A stretch of 13,336 nt of DNA from an uncultured Bacteroidota bacterium (GTDB lineage Bacteria; Bacteroidota; Bacteroidia; UBA7662). Below, piece by piece: positions 6,504 through 13,336 of the stretch; positions within the stretch are counted from its first letter, which is position 1, and every line of letters starts with the position of its first letter. The DNA lies in NCBI GenBank assembly GCA_903908015.1, contig CAIVQI010000071.1, forward strand, positions 1-13,336, in the 5' to 3' direction. A program made the position numbers and the translations under genes. Under the pieces are notes generated by a model. It made no database searches. It had not been told where the DNA came from and was given only the letters and a program-made list of their open reading frames with translations.

Positions 6504-7541
6504 ATGAAAGCGAAATTAGAACCTCGTATTGATCTCAAGAATCGAACCCCACTTGAGTCTGTTATTCCTTTGGAGACTCCTTTTGTCGTCTTTGTTGATC
6601 CTTCCGATGCTTGTAATTTTAAGTGCCGTTTCTGTCCAACTTCAGATCGTGAACTGATGAATACAGTCAAACGGCCGTGGAAACAACTATCATTCGATCT
6701 CTTTAAAAAGATTGCCGTCGATATGGCGACTTTTCCGGGTAAGGTTGAGGTGCTTCGGTTGTATAAGGACGGGGAGCCTTTGCTTAACAAGCATCTTGCG
6801 GACATGATAAAGTACGCAAAAGACGTAGGGGCTTCCAAGCGAATTGATACGACGACGAACGCATCGCTCCTTACAAAAGAAAAAAGCAAAGCCATTGCAG
6901 ATGCGGGGTTAGATCGCATCAACATTTCTATCTACGGTGTTAGTAACGAGCACTACACTTCCTTTTCCGGCGTGAAATTGGAATTTGAGCGCGTTCTTGC
7001 TAATGTCCGAGATTTCTATGAAATTAGGGGAAATTGCGAGATGCTGGTTAAAGTTAATGGCGATCAGCTCAATGAGGAGGAAAAGCAGCTTTTCCTTAAT
7101 TATTTTGGGGACTACACAGACAAAATCTACATTGAACATACAATGTCTTGTTGGCCTGAGTTCAAACTTCGTGGTGTTGAAGTCAATTCTGAATATGGTA
7201 TTTATGGCCAAAAAATTAAAGAGGTTGATGCCTGTCCATATCCCTTTTACTCATTTTCAATCAATTCCGATGGTCTAGTAAGCGTGTGTTTTCTGGACTG
7301 GGCAAGAAAAATGATTGTTGGCGATGCCAAAGTCGAATCAGTTCCCGACATTTGGAACGGTAAGTCGATGCGCGCTTATCGCAAGATGTTTCTGGAGGGC
7401 AAGCGTAAAAACCACAGTGTATGTGGCAATTGCGGGCAGATGTCACATGGTCTGCCTGACAACATTGATCCGTATAAGGAGATGTTGCTTCAAAAACTTG
7501 ATGCTTCGGCCTATTTTCAGCATGTACCTGATCTGATTTAG
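6504..7541 (+). CDS. Radical SAM / SPASM-type protein
   Basis: This 345-residue protein has the radical SAM cluster motif C37-x3-C41-x2-C44 in DACNFKCRFCP, which binds a 4Fe-4S cluster and SAM, and a GEP motif (90-92) in the second strand region. Near the C-terminus C244, C262, C307 and C310 could bind an auxiliary iron-sulfur cluster as in SPASM or twitch domains. A typical strand SFSINSDGLVSVC precedes the second of them. Related proteins occur in surface-glycan clusters, where their substrates are mostly unknown; here a modification of a sugar or its substituent is plausible but unproven. AAAGGT at 6491-6496 is the likely ribosome binding site. The gene follows a MITE-like element that may drive it, and the next gene starts 20 bp after its stop. 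Confidence 0.88.
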   Translation: MKAKLEPRIDLKNRTPLESVIPLETPFVVFVDPSDACNFKCRFCPTSDRELMNTVKRPWKQLSFDLFKKIAVDMATFPGKVEVLRLYKDGEPLLNKHLADMIKYAKDVGASKRIDTTTNASLLTKEKSKAIADAGLDRINISIYGVSNEHYTSFSGVKLEFERVLANVRDFYEIRGNCEMLVKVNGDQLNEEEKQLFLNYFGDYTDKIYIEHTMSCWPEFKLRGVEVNSEYGIYGQKIKEVDACPYPFYSFSINSDGLVSVCFLDWARKMIVGDAKVESVPDIWNGKSMRAYRKMFLEGKRKNHSVCGNCGQMSHGLPDNIDPYKEMLLQKLDASAYFQHVPDLI

Positions 7542-7561
7542 ATTAGTTTTCTCGAAATACT

Positions 7562-8722
7562 ATGCAAAACATCCGTGAACTACTAACCAAGCCAGCTATT
7601 AACAAATTTGCTCAACTTCCAAGTTTTAGTTCCGGTGTGTATATCTACGGAGCGGGAGAGCTTGGATTATTAGCCATTGAATACTGCGAATCCTGCCAGA
7701 TACCCATTGCAGGTATTATTGATAAAAATAAGACCGGGGTGGTCAAGGGAAAAGGATCAGAATATGCGATTGGTAAGCCAAATGAAGCATCTATCATGGA
7801 TCGTCATATTCCGGTTGCCGTTGCAGTGGCAACCGTGCCTTATGTCCCCATCGCCGAATCCCTCGAAGCTATGGGTTGGCGTACTGTTGTGCCTTTTTAC
7901 GGTTTGACCAGTGAGAAGCGCACCGGGCATCCATTAAGCAATGGCTGGATGATTGGTGAGGTGAGTGAGCAAGAAAGGGCAACCGTTTCATGGATATGTG
8001 AGAACTGGGCGGATACGATGTCCTTTTCACACTATGAGGCTTTTTTGGCTTGGCACATTGATGGCTCCGAACTGCCTCTAATAAATTACCCGATTGATCC
8101 TGACCAGCGTTACACCATCGAACCATTGCTCGACTTTTTTTCGGTACGTCACCATCAATTTGTGGATATTGGCAGCCACTGTGGTGGTACCGTTCAGCGT
8201 CTTAATGAAAAAGGCATTTTTTTTAATAATTACATTTTAATCGAGCCTGATGCCGTGTCTCGAAATGCTCTTTCCACTGTGGCGGCTCAGTTGCGAAAGC
8301 AAGGTAGAGAAGTAAATATTCTCAGCGATATTGTTGGAGAATCCCGTTCAACCCTGCCTTTTCAGGAAGGACTGGGGTATTGTTCGCAGATATGGAGCCA
8401 ATCCTCAACTTATAAGGAAGTATTGCCTATTGATGACTTGACCCTCGGGCCTGATTTTCTCAAGATTCATACCGAAGGGTCGGAGTGGGATATACTCAAT
8501 GGAGCGCAAAATACAATTCAACGATATCGCCCCGCGCTTGCTTTCTCGGTTTACCACCGTCGCGACGGGTTTTGCGCTGATATTGCCAAGGCTATGAAGC
8601 TCTTTGCGGGTTATCGCTGGTATTTTCGATTGCATAGTTATCAGGGAACGGGGGCATTTGTTTACGCAATTCCCGGGTGTTCAACGTTTAGGAGTAAAAC
8701 TCCGTCATGTCAAACGAATTAA
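7562..8722 (+). CDS. FkbM-type methyltransferase with N-terminal Rossmann-like module (first copy)
   Basis: The 386-residue protein has two parts. Residues 25-120 form a Rossmann-like module opening GVYIYGAGELGLLAIEY and continuing IAGIIDKNKTG. Residues 198-370 match the FkbM methyltransferase family: SAM loop FVDIGSHCGG (200-209), acidic E228 after the second strand, and FLKIHTEGSEWDIL (299-312), followed by RPALAFSVYH. In most relatives the last motif reads K-x-D-V-E-G; here the Asp is His303, which could affect activity or substrate choice. FkbM enzymes usually methylate hydroxyls of sugars or small molecules. No clear Shine-Dalgarno sequence precedes the ATG at 7562. The gene overlaps the next one, a paralogue of the same layout, by 16 bases. 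Confidence 0.85.
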   Translation: MQNIRELLTKPAINKFAQLPSFSSGVYIYGAGELGLLAIEYCESCQIPIAGIIDKNKTGVVKGKGSEYAIGKPNEASIMDRHIPVAVAVATVPYVPIAESLEAMGWRTVVPFYGLTSEKRTGHPLSNGWMIGEVSEQERATVSWICENWADTMSFSHYEAFLAWHIDGSELPLINYPIDPDQRYTIEPLLDFFSVRHHQFVDIGSHCGGTVQRLNEKGIFFNNYILIEPDAVSRNALSTVAAQLRKQGREVNILSDIVGESRSTLPFQEGLGYCSQIWSQSSTYKEVLPIDDLTLGPDFLKIHTEGSEWDILNGAQNTIQRYRPALAFSVYHRRDGFCADIAKAMKLFAGYRWYFRLHSYQGTGAFVYAIPGCSTFRSKTPSCQTN

Positions 8723-9807
8723 AAAATCTTCTTACGAATACTCGTGCCAAGTACGAAAATGTAATTGCCTCAGCTGTTGATGGGGTTTACCTTTATGGAG
8801 CTGGCTTTATTGGCAGGTGGTCGGTCGATTATCTTGAGCGTAGCAGGGTGCCTGTCCTTGGATTTGTGGATTCTGATCCGGCGAAGTGGGGGAAAGCCAT
8901 AAAGGGGAAGCAAGTATTTAGACCATCTGATACTTGTATTCGCCAAGCCAAAGCCATACTGATTACTTCAAGACACGCTGTTCGCCCTGTGAAGAAGTTA
9001 CTGGCGCATTTACCTGCCGCTATTATGAGCATTGATGAACTGGTTGTGCATCGTGCCAGTGAGGAGGAGTTGCAGCAAATTGAGAGCCTTCTTGAACATG
9101 ATGAGCGCTCATTACAAACCTTTCATGCTGTTCTGTCTGCCATGTTGGTGGGTAGTACTCAATCACTCGCTCCCTTCGCTGATAATCGCCCCTTTTTTGA
9201 TCGATTCGGTTTCTTTAATCGGGATCAAGAGATTTTCGTCGACGCAGGCGCTTATGTTGGGGATAGCCTTGAACGTTTTATATGGTCAGTTAATGGTGTA
9301 TTCCATCATATCCATGCCTTTGAGCCTGGGTCTGCGCAGTTCCAAGCGCTGGAAAAAAGGGTGAATCGTTTATGTCAAGAGTGGGCCTTGAAGGCGGACA
9401 GCATCTCGTTGGTCAATAAGGGACTTTCTGCCGACAATCGAGTCGCACTCGTTGACAGTGCTGAAAACCTTACACAAATGACGCTTGAAGAGATTAGGGG
9501 AGGAGATGAATCCGGCACTGCCAACCGTGTAGTGACAGTATCACTGGATTCGTACTTTAATGGGAACAAGTACACGTTTTTAAAGGTGGATGTGGAAGGC
9601 AGTGAAGCGGCTCTACTGCAGGGGGCGCGTGAATCCATTGCCCAACACAGGCCACGGGTTGCATTAAGTATATATCACTATCCAACAGATGTTTTTGAAC
9701 TACCCTTGCAACTTCATCGGCTAAATAGCGACTACTTGTTTTTCTTAGGACATCATAGTTCACAGTTAATGGAAACTGTGCTCTACGCAAAAGACAAACA
9801 TGACTGA
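8707..9807 (+). CDS. FkbM-type methyltransferase with N-terminal Rossmann-like module (second copy)
   Basis: This 366-residue protein repeats the architecture of its upstream neighbour. The N-terminal module starts GVYLYGAGFIGRWSVDYL (26-43) and has LGFVDSDPAKWG (51-62). The FkbM domain has IFVDAGAYVGDS (176-187), E206, and the canonical FLKVDVEGSEAALLQGA (291-307) followed by RPRVALSIYHY. It keeps the Asp that the first copy lacks. The two copies are clearly homologous over their whole length but strongly diverged, so they probably act on different positions or substrates. A methyl transfer to a glycan or sugar nucleotide hydroxyl is inferred. It overlaps the previous gene by 16 bases and the following CmcI-like gene by 8, consistent with one transcript. 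Confidence 0.9.
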   Translation: MSNELKNLLTNTRAKYENVIASAVDGVYLYGAGFIGRWSVDYLERSRVPVLGFVDSDPAKWGKAIKGKQVFRPSDTCIRQAKAILITSRHAVRPVKKLLAHLPAAIMSIDELVVHRASEEELQQIESLLEHDERSLQTFHAVLSAMLVGSTQSLAPFADNRPFFDRFGFFNRDQEIFVDAGAYVGDSLERFIWSVNGVFHHIHAFEPGSAQFQALEKRVNRLCQEWALKADSISLVNKGLSADNRVALVDSAENLTQMTLEEIRGGDESGTANRVVTVSLDSYFNGNKYTFLKVDVEGSEAALLQGARESIAQHRPRVALSIYHYPTDVFELPLQLHRLNSDYLFFLGHHSSQLMETVLYAKDKHD

Positions 9808-10576
9808 ACAACCAACACTTATGAACCAATACAATGAAGATATCCGCAATCGTTTAATTGAGTATGCTGCGGATGCAGAGCTTATCCGGGTTCAATGCGA
9901 CTTACTACATCAAATGAATCTCAATAAGTATGCGTATAACTTTACATGGCTGGGACGCCCCATCATCCAAATCCCCCAGGACACCGTTACCTTTCAGGAA
10001 CTTATTTGGGGAGTCAAACCCGACCTAATCATCGAAACAGGTATTGCCCATGGAGGATCCTTAATCTTCAGCGCCTCTATGCTGGCGTTGCTAGAACTAT
10101 TCGGTTTTGTCAAGACACCTGCAGTGGTAGGGATCGATATCGACATTCGGCCGCACAATCGTTCGGCTATTGAAGAACATCCGGCGGCAAAATGGATTCA
10201 ATTGATTGAAGGTTCCAGTACATCTCCGGATGTTATTGCTAAAATTGGAGCCATTGCAAGCCGTAAACAACGAGTCATGGTTTTTCTAGATAGTAACCAT
10301 ACTCATGAACATGTCCTTGCGGAATTACGGGCCTATGCGCCGCTGGTTACCGAGGGGAGTTATTGTGTTGTCGCAGATACCGGCATCGAGGACATTGATC
10401 CTTCAGTGATTGCCCCTGGTCGTGAGTGGTGCAAGGGTAACAGCCCTAAATCCGCATTGACAGAATATCTCAAAGAAAATGACCAGTTTATACTAGATGA
10501 TTTTTATCATGAAAAAGCCTGGGTGACTTCGGCGCCTGGTGGATATATTAAAAGAAAAAGGGCTCTTGAGGGTTGA
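9800..10576 (+). CDS. CmcI-like methyltransferase (cephalosporin hydroxylase family, PF04989)
   Basis: The 258-residue protein belongs to the family named after CmcI, which also includes rhamnosyl O-methyltransferases and many glycan-cluster enzymes. Seen are the SAM-binding ETGIAHGGS (79-87), VVGIDIDIRPHNR (109-121) with D112 and D114, FLDSNHTHEHVLAEL (162-176) with the metal- or SAM-site acidic and histidine residues, YCVVADTGIED (188-198), and the ending SAPGGYIKR. O-methylation of a sugar is the most likely job; the hydroxylase name is historical. An ATG at 9821 is a possible shorter start, but the ATG at 9800 overlaps the previous stop by 8 bases. A 5'-truncated homologue of this gene lies at 12830-13300. 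The stop codon lies within the left arm of an inverted repeat. Confidence 0.92.
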   Translation: MTEQPTLMNQYNEDIRNRLIEYAADAELIRVQCDLLHQMNLNKYAYNFTWLGRPIIQIPQDTVTFQELIWGVKPDLIIETGIAHGGSLIFSASMLALLELFGFVKTPAVVGIDIDIRPHNRSAIEEHPAAKWIQLIEGSSTSPDVIAKIGAIASRKQRVMVFLDSNHTHEHVLAELRAYAPLVTEGSYCVVADTGIEDIDPSVIAPGREWCKGNSPKSALTEYLKENDQFILDDFYHEKAWVTSAPGGYIKRKRALEG

Positions 10577-10640
10577 GCATGTTTTTGTAACAATATGTTA
10601 CAGTTTGAGACGTAACCTCCCCAAAATTTGCTCACCCTCA
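10567..10640 (+). repeat. Nested inverted repeats after the CmcI-like gene (possible terminator or element remnant)
   Basis: Arms TGAGGGTTGAGCA (10567-10579) and TGCTCACCCTCA (10629-10640) pair over 12 positions with one bulged T. Inside them TGTAACA-ATA-TGTTACA (10586-10602) forms a perfect 7-bp hairpin. A T6 run follows at 10649-10654. The structure covers most of the only intergenic gap in the cassette over 100 bp. It could attenuate transcription or be a worn small element; no target duplication is visible. Confidence 0.45.
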
Positions 10641-10700
10641 TAAGATGCTTTTTTGTCAAGCATAGTAAACCCAAAAGAGCCAGAAAAAGGCAATTTGAAA

Positions 10701-11474
10701 ATGTCTAAACTTAATTTTAACCCAATCACTCAGACTCCTTTTCTCGGCGGGCACGATTCTAATTTCTTTGAAGCCATTTCCTCATACTTAAAGAAACATG
10801 AGTTCACACCGCACGAAGCTTTAGAATATTGGCCTATTTTAACTCGGCGAACAACATTGCAGCGTTTTCTTGCGCTCAATGAGCTTCTGCGATTAACTCT
10901 GGATGTCCCTGGAGATATCGCTGAATTCGGAGTTTGGCAAGGTCACTCCCTACTGACATGGGCTAATCTTTTGGAGATTTACTGTACAACGGATCGATCC
11001 AAACAAGTCTTTGGCTTTGACACTTTTGCAGGTTTTGAAGAATTTTCATCAGAAGACGGAGTGCAAGATGAAAATCAGAGAAAGACCAAAGATGCTTTTG
11101 GAGGAGAAAGTGTTTATAACCGCCTTATTGATGCAATTAAACTCTATGACTCCGATAGATTCGTTTCATGGAAAAGCAGAATTACTTTGGTAAAGGGGGA
11201 TGTTATGAAAACTCTTCCAGCCTGGATTGGTGAAAACCAAGGCAGGCGATTTTCCCTTGTTTACTTGGATCTCGATGTTTATCACCCTACCAAGTTGGTT
11301 ATAGAATCTTTATGGGATCGGATGCCTAGTGGTGCAGTAATTGCATTTGATGAATATGCGAAGCCGGCTTGGCAGGGTGAAACATCTGCTGTAGATGGGT
11401 TTCTCCATGCTCACGGGGGGGGGGAGGTTAAGGAAATTTCCATGGAATTCTTCACCTGGGGCTTACCTAATTAA
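10701..11474 (+). CDS. TylF/MycF-type sugar O-methyltransferase
   Basis: This 257-residue class I methyltransferase resembles the TylF/MycF (macrocin O-methyltransferase) family, which methylates sugar hydroxyls in a metal-dependent way. Motifs are GDIAEFGVWQGHS (71-83), FGFDTFAGFEEF (104-115), LVKGDV (163-168), LVYLDLDVYHPT (186-197) and FDEY (216-219). The ATG at 10701 with AAAAAGG at 10684-10690 is preferred to the in-frame TTG at 10653. Codons for HGGGE (238-242) contain an uninterrupted G10 tract. Gaining one G would stop the frame two codons later and remove the last 15 or so residues. Losing one would run to a TGA that overlaps the start of the next gene. The normal stop is 3 bases before that start. 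Confidence 0.9.
   Translation: MSKLNFNPITQTPFLGGHDSNFFEAISSYLKKHEFTPHEALEYWPILTRRTTLQRFLALNELLRLTLDVPGDIAEFGVWQGHSLLTWANLLEIYCTTDRSKQVFGFDTFAGFEEFSSEDGVQDENQRKTKDAFGGESVYNRLIDAIKLYDSDRFVSWKSRITLVKGDVMKTLPAWIGENQGRRFSLVYLDLDVYHPTKLVIESLWDRMPSGAVIAFDEYAKPAWQGETSAVDGFLHAHGGGEVKEISMEFFTWGLPN
11415..11424 (+). repeat. G10 homopolymer tract inside the TylF-like gene
   Basis: Ten uninterrupted G residues lie about 50 bases before the stop of the methyltransferase gene. Tracts of this length are prone to slippage in organisms that use them for phase variation. Here either shift changes only the C-terminal tail. Confidence 0.9.
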
Positions 11475-11477
11475 ATC

Positions 11478-12839
11478 ATGATGTCAAAAAGCAATAATAA
11501 AGTCAAGCTAGGTCATATAAGCCCGCATGTTGGGGGGGGAGTTGGTGCAGTACTTAAAGACTTTATCGACTTATCAATATTTCATGAAGTCGAAAATCAT
11601 CTTTTCTGTCTGGATAAATGCGATACCAACTTCCAGCAGCTGGCCGTTAGTGGAGTGAAACTTGAGGCTCTCGCTTACCAAAGCGATCCTTCATTCCTGC
11701 GTTTTTTGAGTGAATGCGATGTTATCCTCCTTCACTACTGGAACCACCCCCTCTTGGCAAAGTTTCTTGCAACAGTCCAAATCCCACCTTGTCGGTTATT
11801 AGTCTGGTGTCACAACTCAGGTCTGCAAGAACCCCATATCATTCCGTCCTACCTCACCAGAATGGCAAGAAAGGTTATTTTTACAAACCATTGTTCAATC
11901 AATGCTCCCAACCTTAAATCTCTTTATCAATCTGAGGCTCATAAGTTTGGGACTGTACACTCCACACACTCCCTGCAATATTTTTACGAAGTTGGTCGGT
12001 CCCGAATTCGTCAGGATTTGGTGACCAGACTTTTATATGTCGGCACGGTCTCAAAGGCCAAGATGCATGCTGACTCGGCCAGAATATTTGCTTCGCTCTC
12101 ATGCCAGGGCTTTAGCATCTGTGTTGTCGGAGGGCCGGATCATCTTTCATTGCAAGATGAAGTGGCATCATTGGGGGGACAGATTGATGCAGTCGGGTGG
12201 ACACATTCTGTGACTAATTTTTATCGCAATGCGGATATTTTCGTCTATCCCTTGCGCAATGATCATTATGGCACAGGTGAGCAAGTTCTCTTAGAGGCAA
12301 TGGCAGCGGGCTTGCCTGCGGTCGCTTTCAACAATCTGGCTGAAGCAGAAATCATTGAACAGGGAGAGACTGGAGCATTGGTGAGTTCTGTCGAGGAATT
12401 TATCGATTCCGTCAAGACGATCAGCTCCGATCTAGCCCATTACGGAAAGATGTCAGCGCAAGCCGTAGAGCGAGTAGTTTGCGAGTTTGACGCAACGATT
12501 ATGACCAAGAAGTTGATTGATTACCTTAAAGCCACCCTGGACTCCGAAAAGATCAGACCCCGACTGCCTATTGACGACAAGTCAAAACCGGTCAACGAAC
12601 TGGAATTTCTTGCGCTTAATTCTTTTTTTGACGAGGCCTTAGCTTGGGATGTTCATCACAATCCTCTCGAGGGCCCTGAATTTATACTCTCTAAAATTAA
12701 GTTATCACTTGGCAATCCTGAAATGGCATCGATTTGGACTGCAAAAACAAAAAGCAGCCCGTTTCATTATCTAAGTTATTTTCCGACCAGCGATGGCTTA
12801 CAAAACCTGATCCGAATGATTGAAGCAGAATGCCATTAA
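11478..12839 (+). CDS. GT4-type glycosyltransferase
   Basis: The 453-residue protein has the two-lobed GT-B pattern of family 4 glycosyltransferases, which transfer a sugar from a nucleotide donor on the cytosolic side of the membrane. An N-terminal GHISPHVGGGVGAVL (12-26) is the glycine-rich acceptor-lobe loop. RLLYVGTVSKAKMH (184-197) begins the donor lobe. VGWTHSVTNFYRNADIFVYP (239-258) and GTGEQVLLEAMAAGLPAVAF (265-284) complete the donor site. The first Glu of the usual E-x7-E is not present (Gly in that position), as in some relatives. After about residue 355 there is an extra tail of some 100 residues I do not recognise. The start is ATG 11478 or 11481, with no distinct Shine-Dalgarno sequence. 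A G8 tract lies in codons 18-21; a one-base slip either way leads to an early stop. Confidence 0.9.
   Translation: MMSKSNNKVKLGHISPHVGGGVGAVLKDFIDLSIFHEVENHLFCLDKCDTNFQQLAVSGVKLEALAYQSDPSFLRFLSECDVILLHYWNHPLLAKFLATVQIPPCRLLVWCHNSGLQEPHIIPSYLTRMARKVIFTNHCSINAPNLKSLYQSEAHKFGTVHSTHSLQYFYEVGRSRIRQDLVTRLLYVGTVSKAKMHADSARIFASLSCQGFSICVVGGPDHLSLQDEVASLGGQIDAVGWTHSVTNFYRNADIFVYPLRNDHYGTGEQVLLEAMAAGLPAVAFNNLAEAEIIEQGETGALVSSVEEFIDSVKTISSDLAHYGKMSAQAVERVVCEFDATIMTKKLIDYLKATLDSEKIRPRLPIDDKSKPVNELEFLALNSFFDEALAWDVHHNPLEGPEFILSKIKLSLGNPEMASIWTAKTKSSPFHYLSYFPTSDGLQNLIRMIEAECH
11532..11539 (+). repeat. G8 homopolymer tract at the start of the glycosyltransferase gene
   Basis: Eight uninterrupted G residues encode part of the glycine-rich loop HVGGGVG. 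With one added G the frame meets TAA within about seven codons. With one lost it reaches TGA after some 45 codons. It lies 107 bases after the G10 tract. A shorter G6 is at 12173-12178. Confidence 0.9.
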
Positions 12840-13300
12840 ATCCAAAAGAATCATGCCGTAAAGTGGTAGGCATCGATATCGACATCCGCGTCCACAACCG
12901 AGCCGCCATTGAGGCTCACCCAATGGCCAGTCGTATTCAAATGATCCAAGGCTCCAGCATTGCGCTCGAAATCATTGAGCAAGTCCAGCAAATTGCCAAA
13001 GACTACGAGCGAGTCTTGGTCTGCCTTGACTCCAACCACACCCATGACCATGTCCTAGCCGAGCTCGTCGCCTATGCCCCCCTCACCAGTGTCGGCAGTT
13101 ACTGCGTCGTGTTCGACACCATCGTTGAAGATATGCCCGCCGATATGTTCCCCGACCGCCCCTGGGGTCCAGGAAACAATCCCAAAACCGCTGTCTGGGA
13201 ATATCTGAAGACTCATCCCGAATTTGAGATTGACAAGAGTATTCAACACAAGTTGCTGATTACCGTCGCTCCCGATGGCTATTTAAAACGGCTAAAATAG
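12830..13300 (+). pseudogene. 5'-truncated CmcI-like methyltransferase gene
   Basis: The 156-residue frame matches the C-terminal 150 residues of the CmcI-like protein encoded at 9800-10576, starting at VVGIDIDIR (copy residues 12-20; residue 109 of the full protein). It keeps CLDSNHTHDHVLAEL, GSYCVVFDT and APDGYLKR. The whole first 108 residues with the SAM loop ETGIAHGGS are gone. Only about ten unrelated residues precede the match, and its ATG overlaps the glycosyltransferase stop. It may be translated but should be inactive alone. It is a diverged homologue rather than a recent copy. The break coincides with a stretch (12862-12885) almost identical to 10123-10146, so it probably marks a recombination join between an incoming cassette and a resident gene. 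Confidence 0.85.
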
Positions 13301-13304
13301 CCAA

Positions 13305-13336
13305 GTGACCAATGTGATTAAAAACTTCAAAGATAA
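13305..13336 (+). CDS. Possible start of a further gene, cut by the window edge
   Basis: After the truncated CmcI-like gene the frame GTG-ACC-AAT-GTG-ATT-AAA-AAC runs open to the window end, reading V/M-TNVIKNFKD. A GTG start at 13305, or at 13314, would fit the tight spacing of the cluster. There are too few codons to assign a family. Confidence 0.3.
   Translation, partial: MTNVIKNFKD

Noticed and set aside
6470..6925. 151-codon open frame on the - strand opposite the radical SAM gene
   Set aside because: It is antisense to a well-supported gene with intact family motifs, and the predicted protein resembles no family I know.
9032..9364. 110-codon + strand frame inside the second FkbM gene
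   Set aside because: It is an out-of-frame shadow of the FkbM gene, rich in Leu/Ser/Cys as expected for a shifted frame.

Overview
The window looks like a stretch of cyanobacterial chromosome carrying part of a surface-polysaccharide (O-antigen type) gene cluster. Four HIP1 octamers (GCGATCGC) lie near the left edge. The gene types fit too: the tail of a Uma2-like protein with a charged heptad repeat, and two DUF29 genes. These are common cyanobacterial signatures, but no species can be named from the sequence. All recognised genes are on the + strand and most are tightly packed.

Region 1 (1-394): the 3' end of a Uma2-like gene and a spacer with HIP1 repeats. Region 2 (395-4003): a translationally coupled set of four genes for a CDP-sugar: glucose-1-phosphate cytidylyltransferase (rfbF), CDP-glucose 4,6-dehydratase (rfbG), an RmlC-type epimerase and a zinc-containing sugar C-methyltransferase. 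Together they predict a CDP-linked, C-methyl-branched 6-deoxyhexose. Region 3 (4089-5032): two side-by-side DUF29 paralogues that interrupt the sugar genes. Region 4 (5076-6462): an NAD-dependent epimerase/reductase, probably the 4-ketoreductase of the pathway, followed by a diverged fragment holding only the 3' end of a second copy. Each copy is interrupted at almost the same codon by a different MITE-like element with perfect terminal inverted repeats and a perfect target duplication (133 bp with 8-bp duplication; 147 bp with 10-bp duplication).

Region 5 (6504-12839): a cassette of a radical SAM/SPASM enzyme, two FkbM-type methyltransferases with an extra N-terminal Rossmann-like module, a CmcI-like methyltransferase, a TylF/MycF-like O-methyltransferase and a GT4-type glycosyltransferase. 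The last two genes contain uninterrupted G10 and G8 tracts that could act as slippage switches. Region 6 (12830-13336): a 5'-truncated second CmcI-like gene and possibly the first codons of a further gene.

Taken together, the genes could make an unusual branched sugar and decorate a glycan with several methyl groups. The 3'-only remnants on both sides of region 5 suggest that this block arrived by cassette exchange. The most notable observations are the two unrelated small elements at equivalent positions of two paralogues, a possible promoter created by one of them, and the paired G-tracts.
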